From Strongylocentrotus droebachiensis (taxonomy: Eukaryota; Echinodermata; Echinoidea; Camarodonta; Strongylocentrotidae): DNA of 64,000 bases. Where the stretch lies: assembly GCA_035222895.1 (NCBI GenBank), contig JAVYIG010002520.1, positions 1 to 64,000 on the forward strand, written 5' to 3'. The notes beneath the pieces are model-generated. The model was given only the letters and a program-made list of their open reading frames with translations, was not told the origin of the DNA and ran no database searches. This document shows, piece after piece, positions 1-11,500 of this stretch (the stretch's first letter is position 1; every line of letters begins with the position of its first letter). Position numbers and translations under genes: made by a program.

Positions 1-2415
1 GTCATTCTGCGAAACGTGCAGGTGACTATTGCATTAAATAGAAGGCTGTTAGCATTAAAGTGCCTGTAACTCCATAATCATGTGCTTCATAGTAAAAAAA
101 AACTTATCAAATTAGGTAGTTTACAATCCATTCTTGCTTTTATCTTAGTAAATAAACAAAGAAATTCCTGTCAAGTTTAAATAAAATGGTACATGTATAG
201 AGCCGTCAATATTTTAGAAGCAAGTTATCAGAAATTTGCTTTATAACAGAGTCAACAGACATGTGTGCCAACGACGTTCTGCTAGTTGCATGCCGATATT
301 ACATTGCAAAAGTCTATTCTAATTTACCTCCAATGCACTCATTTAAAATTCCACTGATAATAAGTTATTGAGTTTTCTTTGTGACCAAATGGATCATTAG
401 AGAAATGTAGCCAAATCGTAAGCATTTCACGATAGACAAGGTGCATTGTATTTGTACATCATGCCACAATATATTGTTTTATCTATGATCATAGGTAATA
501 AATATAAGTATTGTTGTAATCATACATGCAACTCTGATGACGAAAAAATACAAGTGGAACTGAACAACTCTCCAAATTGTGTATAACTTTTAGGCGTGTA
601 ATGAGTTATAATAAGATGAACATTAGGAAAGTTTCATGCATTTTTAAAAGCAGACAGTGAGATATCTGGGGGCAATGTTGTTTTCTAGAGCTACATCATG
701 ACATATATCATTATATAAACTTAAAAGTGAAGATTTTCAATCTTGCGATTGAACCAGTTTCATATTTCAAAATTATACTCAATATCATATACATTGTACA
801 TGAATGTGTTAGAATTACTACAAGATGAAGATACAAGTACATGTAGATAACATTTGATCTCGATTCACAGGAAACTTCTAAAATAGGACTTCACGTGTGA
901 ACATCAATGTATGTCAGCATTGAGACCTTCATTTCAACAGTGGAATGGCTGACATATAACATCAACTCAATTTCTACCAAACTACACCAAATAAGTTAGA
1001 TCTAAAAAGACCTTATTACATGATTGATTTTTATCATATTTGCTTGTGATGTCAGTAGATTTAGGGGCAGTGAAGATGGAATTAATGATAGAGAAAATGT
1101 TTTCAACTGATGTTCTGAATATGCTCTTGCTATGAAGTTAACAATGAACCGTTCAAGAAAAAACATATTTAGAAGAATAATTTAAACAATAGAATTCATA
1201 TAATATAGAATTTGATCAAAGAACGAGGGGGGGGGGGGGGATGAGAAAATAAATAATTAATAATTAATTACTAGAAAAATTGTGACTTAATTCTATTGAA
1301 ATGGAATATGTCAACCTAATATAAATTGTGATCATATGTGTTACTTGGATATAAAAAACATTGACAATATATGAAACAAAACAAAATAGTTAGACAAACT
1401 TCAGAGCATGGTATTCGATTATAAACATTAAAGACTGGGCATGAACATGATACTAACGTACTTTGGGTAACCCTCATTGGTATACATTTGGAAAATTTTC
1501 ACAGAAAATATTTCTCAAAAAATCTCAATGAGTCAGTATTCGCTCCTTAAATTGGCAACATAAAATAGTTTCTTTCAATTTATATTCAGACAACCTGCCT
1601 GCAAAGTATCTAAAATAAAAAATTGTTGTATCACATAATGCAGCAAAACCTGCCAAGTCATACCAGAAGATAATTATTTTGCATTTGATTATGTGTTACC
1701 AATTTAAGGAATTGAATGGATGGTTTCTACAACTATACAGTCAGTAACTTCAGCTCTATCCTCTAATGCATGGTGTGTAATTTGTTTGTTTTAATCCAAA
1801 ATTACATTACCATAAAGATGTCTTCTTTTTGTTTTAAGAAGTTAGAGCAACATGAACACATCTTCATTGATGGGTTATGAGAATGAAATGACACAGTATT
1901 GATAGTCTATTCACTTGAGAAACTCACATTAGAACACCTCAGCATACTACCATATATGTGGTCCCTCAGAGAGGACCTAAAGCTGTCGGTCCTCTGGTAG
2001 CTTACTAACAAGCATTTATGCTTTCTTAGCAGTCAGGTAAATAACCACCACTATGCTGAGAGCCAGAAACTCTCAATTGAACACCCGAGCCAGAAGGGCA
2101 TGCTCATGACATTTCACAAAGTGATAAGTACCCTTCCAAACTAACATTTCTGACAGGGGTCTGGATTGACAAATTTCGGGTCTGTATCCATGAGCCCCCA
2201 TTGAATATTTTAGAATTTGGGGGTCCAGAGTTTCGGGTCCATTGAGTTCTGCGCGCTTCTAGTATAAAAAAAATGCCCTTCTCGCTCTCACGATACGGTA
2301 CAGCATGTATCAAGGTGGGCAAGACTGATGAAACAGTGATAGATGGAAATGACAAAGTGGATGGATGGATAGAAGAAAGAGAGAACAGGTAGAGAAGAAG
2401 AGTAGAGGATGGATA
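1..2415. other. 3' flank / 3' UTR side of PUF60, no other gene
   Basis: AT-rich sequence downstream of the PUF60 stop codon. No coding exon with homology or plausible splice sites was recognised. It probably begins with the PUF60 3' UTR (minus strand). A G14 run lies near 1227-1240, and a short inverted motif related to dispersed repeats (agccagaa...cagaagggcat) lies near 2050-2100. Confidence 0.5.
1790..1795 (-). terminator. candidate polyadenylation signal of PUF60
   Basis: On the minus strand this reads ATTAAA, the commonest variant of the poly(A) signal, about 620 nt downstream of the PUF60 stop. No canonical AATAAA was noticed on the minus strand between 1 and 2415. Low confidence, because such hexamers are common in AT-rich DNA. 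Confidence 0.25.
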
Positions 2416-2525
2416 TCAACCCGATAGATCACTAGAATCAAATCTTTCTTGGTCATAGATCTCTCCTCGTACCATCCTGCCTCCGAACCATCTGCTGTTG
2501 AGTGAATCAGCTGCTTGCTCGGCTT
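2416..2525 (-). CDS. PUF60: PUF60 exon 12 (end of UHM, stop)
   Basis: Acceptor TGCTCAACAG; encodes [20 protein letters not shown] and then [15 protein letters not shown] before TGA. The RWF motif is the UHM hallmark that binds ULM tryptophans in splicing factors such as SF1, U2AF65 and SF3B1. Joins exon 11 in phase across a 3.4 kb intron. Confidence 0.93.
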
Positions 2526-5500
2526 CTGTTGAGCAGAAAAAGAAATGAAAACAAGAAAAACCAATGAGATTCAGTAGAGTTGATGAAATCTTGGAGTTAA
2601 TCAGGTAACTTAAAGATAAAGTTGAGTTCTGGTCATGCGATTACATTGTAAAAGAAACGGTGTGGAATCGATCAGAAAAGGTTGAACATCTAGCATATAA
2701 GTATTGGTGTGTACTGCAAGGTTCTAGAATTATCAAAATTAAAAGAAATTTGGCCGAGTCTTGGTAAAATTACAAGCACTGCACACAAAAATATGTATAT
2801 GGGACTGTTACATGCCATGTTTAGAATATTAAGGCATTTGATGAGCCATGCTTTTCAGGGAACATTTTTTATCTTATGTTCTTCCACACTTGCATAATAA
2901 CAATGATAACGCTCACAAATTTTGTTTCACCTCTTCCCAGAACTCAACCTTCTCTTTAAATAACTGGGAATAACAGCTCCCGTGGAACAGTGAACGATAT
3001 CAAACAATAACAAATAAGATCACGTTATTCGGCGGCTAGATTTCATGTATGCAGAAGAAACCAAAATTGAAAACAAAAAGATTCCAATCATTACTTGAAA
3101 GTGTTCACAATCAAATTAATATTATGAATATCTTGTGTTCCTACTAACCTTATTAGTTGATAATAATACTTCATTGTAATAGATTTGGTGCTAATTTTAT
3201 TCCTTTTTTCAGTTTTTGTACATGGAACTAAAATTACTTATTTATTAAAGTAAAGTAAGATAATGTACCTCTTCTTCAGATTTAGATTTGTGTGGCACAG
3301 ATATAGGGCAAAGAATATCAGAAGGTAATACAAATTATGGAGGAACAATTTTCTTTATTGATATTTTATTTCTGTATACCGGTAGTTAAGCCACTTGAAA
3401 TGAATTTAGATGCAATATTAATAATGAATGTTGGAAACAACATGTGGTGACCAAACTGTTTAGAATTCAGCAGTTTCACTATACACAACAAACACCACAC
3501 ATCAAGTCGGTCAGATAATGCGTGGTCATTTTTTGTTTTGGTACAAAGGTCACTTATTTTCTACATTGCTTGCCTTATCTTGATCAAACACGACTAGGAA
3601 GTATAGTCATGGTCACCGGGTAACACTAAAGGACACTGCGGAACTGATAGCGTACAGGGGGATCTGACGCAATGTTTACAAACAAACTGAAACCTACACA
3701 CATCATCAATGGAAGTGTACGTGTAGTATTATGCTCACTGGTATGTGCATTCCACAGGGGCATGCCTTCTCAAAGTGACCTTGTGCTTAAAGGAAAACAA
3801 ACCAGGGCAGGTGAAGACAACTGATAATTGCCATTTGATGAAGTAGGACAGTTCAACAGAGCCTAGTCAAATTTCAACTCAAAATGACTACAAAATATTT
3901 GATGAAAAGTGAACCTTATGTTATGCAAATGTTCTTTGATCTTTGTAAAACCACTGACAATGTGTTCATAATAATCGAACACAATACCAAAGCAGAAAAC
4001 AATGCAGTGATGAGGGGTGGGCCCGAGAAACAGAGAATGTAATAGGGGAGGGGGTGGAGACAGGGGGCCGGAATATCTTTTTGAACTTGGAGATAGGGCA
4101 CACCTGTTCCATCAGTGGGGCATGTCCAGGGCTTGTTCACAACATCATCCCCTCTTATAGGTTTGTTGATACTCATACCACATGGTGTAAAACAGTCTAT
4201 TCTTAGATGCAATCTTATCTTCCGCAGCCATTGGCAAACACTACTAACTCACTGGTAAATATCACTGCTAACATGCAAATGTTTGCATAGGGAGTGTTAT
4301 TGATTCAGTCCAAAGAACAAAGATAATAACTAACTGATTAAGTCCATTCATAACTTTATATCTCCCTGTATTTATTATTATGGTTCAGTCAGTCAATGTT
4401 TCTATTTTGGGGTGAAAACCTCCAGAAGGTAGATGAAGTTATTGACCTTTGTACCCGACAATCTATTACAATTGCTTACTAATTTAGGTTTGCCAGTTAA
4501 TCCTATAAAGGCGATGAGCACCAAAGCTGCAGTTAATATCTTCCTTGTTTGTTTCTTTATTGAAAAACCCTTGTATAGTTTTTGCAAGCGGAGTGGGGTC
4601 GAGATATAAAGGCAATAAGCACCAAAGTTGCAGTTAATGTATAGTTTTTGCAAGCCCTGCAATTTCTTTTTCTTCACATTTTCCTTTAAAAATTTAGATA
4701 GATTGCAACACACTAATGATGATTTTAAGCTGCTGGGGAGATTTTTCCCCTTCACTCCTTTTATTTAAATAAAAGGTGAAAACATGTTCAAACACCTGGT
4801 CACTGACAAAAATAACCTAGAGTTTTCCTTCATGTTAAAGGGAGTGTAGCCTGACGAGACTACATATCTTTCCCGTGGCCTGACTCGGGGCCAATCGGGT
4901 ATAACATGACTACGGACGACGCGACAGCAGCATTGACTTGCGTGCTACATACATAAACTGAAGCGTGAGGATATTAAGTCGGTGACTACCGTTAATTCCC
5001 ATTCTTTAAACTGTATATTAGTTGCAACTTGTCTTTGATTAAACATTGTTATATTCTTTTTCATGTGAAGTCAATTCAAATGGATTGTAAAATTGAAAAT
5101 GATTTGTTATATTATATCTTTTCATGTGATGTTAACTTCAATGAATTGTGAAATTGTGAACATGCATAAATAAATGAATCACGTCTATGAGTTTACGTGC
5201 AGTTGTCCAAAAGAAGACGTAGATGGCGTTAACCAGTATCTGCCAAGTTACGCTCCATTTAATACCAACTGTCGCGTTTTTGCAAAGTAGATTTCAAGTA
5301 AATATCTTGTAATTTTCTGTGTCCAAAACAAATTGACGTTATACTTTATTTTCATGTTCCTTTTGATCTTTATTATTACTTTACATAGGCTATGAAAACA
5401 TCCTTTCAATAAGTATAAGCACAAAGCTCAGACAAATAGCCATTTTCATATCAAAGATACACTCATCAGGTGTCCTAAGTAGAGCTAAGTCATCATAGCT

Positions 5501-8500
5501 GTGCAAAACGAATATATTGTGGAGGTGTCATGGTTTATTCACTTGACTCTCATCCAAGGGTTGAGGATTCAAATCCCAGCCCTACTAGGGTCCTTTGGCA
5601 AGACAATAATCCAAATTTGCTGCTTTCCACCCAGGTGTTAAATAGTACCCAGTAGGATGTAAAAGTCATTGTAGTTTGCTCAGTATTATGAGCATCTGTA
5701 AAATGGCACCTTGCTGGAATGCTACCAAGGGAGTGGAGAATGGAGAATGTGCATAGATTTTGTGCAGGCAAGCCTGGATCCAATGACCTTGGTAAAAATC
5801 AATCTATAAAGCGTTAAGAGACACGTAAAGACCATTTTTCTTGTCTCCCTTGAGCGGCCTTTATAAACACGTATCACTTTATAACTAAACAAAGAAACTA
5901 AGGTCACCCTATTCTTACCCGCTGGATCTGAGAATTCCACAAAGATTTTGACGATGACCTCTGCGTCTTCCTCCTCTCCTTGCCTCTCCTGGTAGATGAC
6001 CACCCTGTTGACCGTTCCAAACTTTCCACATTCTTCCGTCACCTCTCCTTCAAGTTCATCGTCCAGGTCCTCCACACCGACCATGTTGCGTAAGACCATC
6101 ACATGTGACTGCAATTAGAATACGTACAATGTTACTTAACTTCAATTGACCGTTTTTAAATCAAAGTACTAATTAAAGCCTATCTGCATTAGTTTGGCCA
6201 AGAGGGATTAGACCTCCCTGCGTGGACACTAGCAGGTGGTTATCTCATCAAATCAGCTCTCAATTAACATAAGAAAAAGAGGACCATGGGGGATAAATGA
6301 TTACCGCTTAGGCATTGTTGGCTATATAGGGGCGCAAGTAGCTACAAGTAGTGCCGTCCTGCCTAAATACTATTTTTCTACAGGTCTTTCATAAATTTAG
6401 CCAAAGGGTGTAGCAGGTTGCTCAGACAAAAAGCCATTTTCATATCAAAGATACACTCATAGGTGTCCTAAGTAAAGCTAAGTCATCATAGCACTGTACT
6501 GCATTACCAGGGGCGTGTTTCAAAAAGATCATTAGTAGAACTTAAACATTATGGAGAGCCATTTGTAGCCTTAAAATCAAATACATTCAAAAGCAAAAAT
6601 TAAAGTATTTTAGACTTTACATAAATTCCACATCAAGAACATGAAATCTCCTTGATAATAGAAAATATAAATGATTTGAATCAACATATTTTATGCCTTT
6701 AAAAATAAATTTTATAAAATATTTTCGAAAATGCTAACGGCTTTCCATAATTGCCAAGTCCAACTTAGGACCTTTTATACCACCCTGAACTGCCTCTGTA
6801 CAATCATCTGGGGGTATGAGATATACTTCAGAGCAGTTAATAACTTCGAGACCATTAGTTCTTAACCCTTAAACTTACATCTGATTTTCTGAGTAATTTC
6901 TGCATGACCATGTGCCTTGCGTTGCTGCCTGATATCGTCATGTTCTCCTGTTCGCTGATGGTCTGTGGAAGCTCCACGTCTTTGATCTCTAGTGGTTCCT
7001 CCTTGACCTGTTCAGCGATACCGGCCGCCGCGGCTGCCACAGCGGCCATCGCGGGAGCCATCAGGCCAGCGGTCAAGCCTGCCGTCATACCGGGAGCGGT
7101 CGTCAGGACACCTGGAGCTGCTGTGGAGATAGGGAGCGTAGCAATTTGTGGTCTGACAGGTGTCACTCCTGAGAGGGAAATTCACATCACATGGATACAA
7201 TATATTGATATACTCGTTTGAGAGCACTTACTCTTTTGTCGTTTGAGAGCACAGACTCTTTTGTGAAGAATAGTTTAATTTCTTCTTTTGAGAGCACTGA
7301 CTCTTTTGTGTAGATTAGTTTAATTTCTTCTTTTATTTCAAACAATGGCATGAGATGTATATAAAAGGGCAATAGATGTGTAATGATTATAAAATCTAGA
7401 GCATTTCTAGTTTTTGTTTCCTCTATAACTCTGCAAAAGAGGGTCCTCAAAGGGAATCAGTTATTCAAAAGTAAAGTAGGGTATTTACCTTCAATAAGTG
7501 AGCAAATACATGTTCTCTAACTCATAGGGTTAAGCCCCCCCCCCCCCCCCCCTGGGATGCAGATTGCTCAGACACAAAGCTATTTTCATATCAAAGATAC
7601 ACTCATAGGTGTCCTAAGTAAAGCTAAGTCATCATAGCACACTGTAAAGCATTAACAACCATACCAGGGACCCATTTCACAAAGCTTTTTTCAATGACAA
7701 ATGACAAATATCAGTGACAAATCTGCGGATTACCAATCAGAAGCAAGGATTTCAGTAGCTTATAACAACAACTATCATTTGTCACTGATGACAAGTTTTG
7801 TGAAACACCCCCCAGGTCTGGAACTAAAATTTGGCGGGATATATGGCACAGGGCCCCATTATTATCATGCCCTGAATAAAACAATTAAATAACTTCTCAA
7901 ACAACCAGACTCCTAAATTTGCATTCAAACAATCTTATAGGCAAGTCAGAGCTTGAAATAATGGAAAGGTCAAACTCACCGGTGATAACTCCCGCCGCCG
8001 AGCTAGCCATGACAGCATGGGGCATCCCCAGGATACCAACTTGGGGTGTGGCTAGTAGCCCTGGAGCTGCCGTCAAGGTGGTTGGGTTGATGAGGCTGGT
8101 AGGGGCTACACTCACCATGTTCATGTTCATGGATGCTGGTGCCGTCACAGCGTCTAGGGCCTAATGCAGGGATCAAGAGATGAGAGGTCAATTACAAGTT
8201 ATATTTTATCATAATGTGAAAGAGGATGTCATTTAAGACACATTTCTGCAAAGATTCCCCCCCCCCCAAAAAAAAAAAAATGTTTAAAGACAAATATTGA
8301 TAAAAGAATTCATATTTGTGGGGCTCCCAAGACTTAGAGAAGCTTTAAATGTAGACAAAGGTCATCCAAAGGGGTAGACAAGCTTGTAAAGCAATATCTT
8401 GAAATAAACCACATAGTAATTTCTGAAGAAATAAAGGCTCATCATAACCTCATAACTCCATAGGATAAAGTTATTTCAACACATATATATACAATGTGCT

Positions 8501-11500
8501 TGAACCCAAGTTTTTACATCATTTTAGACTGTCTTCAATGGATCAAATTTCAACAGAATAGAATATTCAATTTGTAAATAAATAGAATCTAATTCACTCG
8601 AGTAAAAAATACATATCCAAATTATTTAATTGTCAATCTCTAAAACTTTCTTTACTGGTATAAAATTTCATCAAAATTTGGGTTAGATATTTTTCCTCCA
8701 GTTTCACATTCATCACTGAATTCATTTGCCAAGATATTTTCTAATATAAAAGTACAAGCTTTTGTTTCATATCTATGTTATAGTAATGTAACAACTACTA
8801 TATGATGATGTATGCACATTGCTCAGAACAAAGCTTTTTTCAAATCAAAGATACACTCATAAGGTGTCCTAAGTAATAGCTAAGTCATCATAGCACTGCA
8901 GTACGACTCCCAGCCGCAATCCTTATTGTCCAAAAGATACAAATGTGGTCATTAGAGACCAGTGGCCTTCATGCACAGGTGGTTGCTAAAGCTACTACCA
9001 ATGTATCATCCACATTACCTGTATCTTAGCTGTAGCAGCAGCTGCAGCAACAGCAGCAGCTGGAGGAAGACCAGAGCCCCCAAGTATCGTAGGAAAACCT
9101 GTCATCGTTGAGGGAGTAATAGCCTGTCAAAGAGAACATTGAGCTCTTTTAGAGGTGAAAAATAGTGAGCATTATCATTCTTTTCACTCCCATGAGAATG
9201 AATACCAAAGAAGCACTTCCCTATGAAAAGACTTGCCCTTAAAGAACTCTCATATTTCAAGTGATAAGAAATTTGTTGACAACTTGAGATCAAATTCGGA
9301 GGCACATGTTCATGTAATCCCACGCTAATTAGTACTAATTTTCTACAGGTCTTTCATAAATCTAGCCAAAGAGTGTAAGCAGATTGCTCAGACATAAAGC
9401 CATTTTCATATCAAAGATACACTCATAGGTGTCCTAAGTAAAGCTAAGTCATCATAGCACTGTACTGCATTACCGGAACTGCCTCTGTACAATCATCTGG
9501 GGGTATGAGAAATACTTTAGAGCAGTGAATAAATTTGAAGCGAGTACCCATGATTAAATAAATAAATTAAATTGATTTTTTTTTTTTTTTGCAACCCTAG
9601 CCTTAATCCTCTAGCTTTGATGAAATAAAGCCCAGACTAATTGCTGTAGGAGCAAATGGAAGAGCACTCACCCACCCACCCACCCCAAACAGGCTACATC
9701 ATCCTCACTTCTCAATTTCAATGGGTACTTACCCTTCCAACTCTGAGGAACTGGCCACCAAGATCAAAGAGGTTCATTGACGAGATGGCATCCGACGCTG
9801 ACTGCATACTATCGTATTCAATTAATCCATGGCCCCTGCAGGAAGAAGAAGAAGATAAAAGGTGAAAATGGATTCTTTAACCTATTGCCTACTGGAACTG
9901 GGTTGCCCATGTATTAAGCATATGGCAATGAATCGATTCAGTAGAGGAAGGGTTAAATGGCTTCCCCTGAATGCATCATACACAATAAGCCAGTCTGTAA
10001 ATACTATCTGCGCAGGGGCAGATGAAGGTCATTTGTTCCCAAATTGTAAAACCCATCAAGACTAATACTGGTATCGTGCTAATGAAAGCTATGTAATCAG
10101 TGTTCATTTTATCTGATACACAGGTGGAAGTATTCTTCTCAAGAGGCAAACAAAAGGTATTCATGAAGCACCTCCAACACTTCTAAAATGCACAAGGGGG
10201 ACGTATCCATCATGTAAAAGGTCTGTGAGTATTTTGGGGTCAAGCGTTCCGAAGCTATTTACGAACTGGCTTATTCAGGAAAGGATATTTCAATAACTTT
10301 GGTTGACACAAACTTGTAAGTTACATTATTAATCCATATATTTCTGAAATTGTTATACACCAAGAAGAGGAAAGGTGAGAAATGATGGCATTCAATTAAT
10401 GGTTTCGTTTGTCTGCAGGTCTTAAAGGAATGCAACATAAAACATCCATCAGCTAATTTATTGATAATCTGAAGAACATGAATACTCGAAAAATTTAGTC
10501 AAAATCTCTGTTTATTATATAACACAATGAAAATAAGAGAAAAAGAAAGGGACTTACTTATGTTTTCCTCCGATAGAGTCCGACGGTAGAGTACAGGATA
10601 AAATTTTACCAAAGGCTTCAAATACACTATACGAGAAAAAGGAGAGAAAATAGTTTCATTATGAGTTGATTAAAATTAAGAATGTTCAGAACTGGGTGAA
10701 GGTTAATTTCCCTCTAGTCCTTATTTCTAGGACCATAAAACATAGGCATGATAATCAAAGCTTTCAGAACAGCTTTAGACCTAGGCATGTTCAAGCACCA
10801 TTTCAACTGAAAAGTATACTTTCTTAATATTCAATGCAACAATTAAAAAATTCCCCGAGTACCAAATATTAGGTCAAGAAAACTGAAGCACTGGAATAAA
10901 GTACTTAAGTAGTGCCTTTTCATTCCAGGTACCCTTGCACATTGGCAATTGTATATTCTATGTTGGCATATTCTTTGTTTGTTGTCATCACTTCTATTCT
11001 TTATAAAGTTGTGAATTTTGTTATGGAAGTTTGAGAATAAATGAATATATTGACAAGGGAGACCAACAAACCTTTTAATGTCCTCACACGAGAGATCTGA
11101 ATGAATCGATGTAATAAATATCCTAGGTTGGTGTTTAGCCTCTTCCATGATTGCATCTACAACCGGCTGTGCTTGGGGCATGTTGCTGGGTCGACCCACC
11201 TACAAAGACAAACAACCAAGACAACTGTTAGAGTCAATGAAGTAGTGGTAGGTTTTGGTACTTAGGATTATATTCGTCATGGAGAATTTCTTGGACATTG
11301 GTTCACTTCATACGACTACTCTGCAAAAGAGGGTCCTCAAAGGGAATCAGTTATTCAAAAGTAAACTAAAGTATTTACCTTCAATAAGTGAGCAAAGAAT
11401 GTTCTCTCACAATCCTCTAGCCCCTGCCTCCTTCTCCCTCCTGCTTGTTCGCTTGCTCACTCACACTCTTCCCCTCTCCCTCTTTCTCCATCTCTCTCAT

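Noticed and set aside
6904-7221. Plus-strand reading frame opposite PUF60 exon 10
   Set aside because: It is the antisense of a conserved coding exon; the minus strand matches PUF60 residue by residue.
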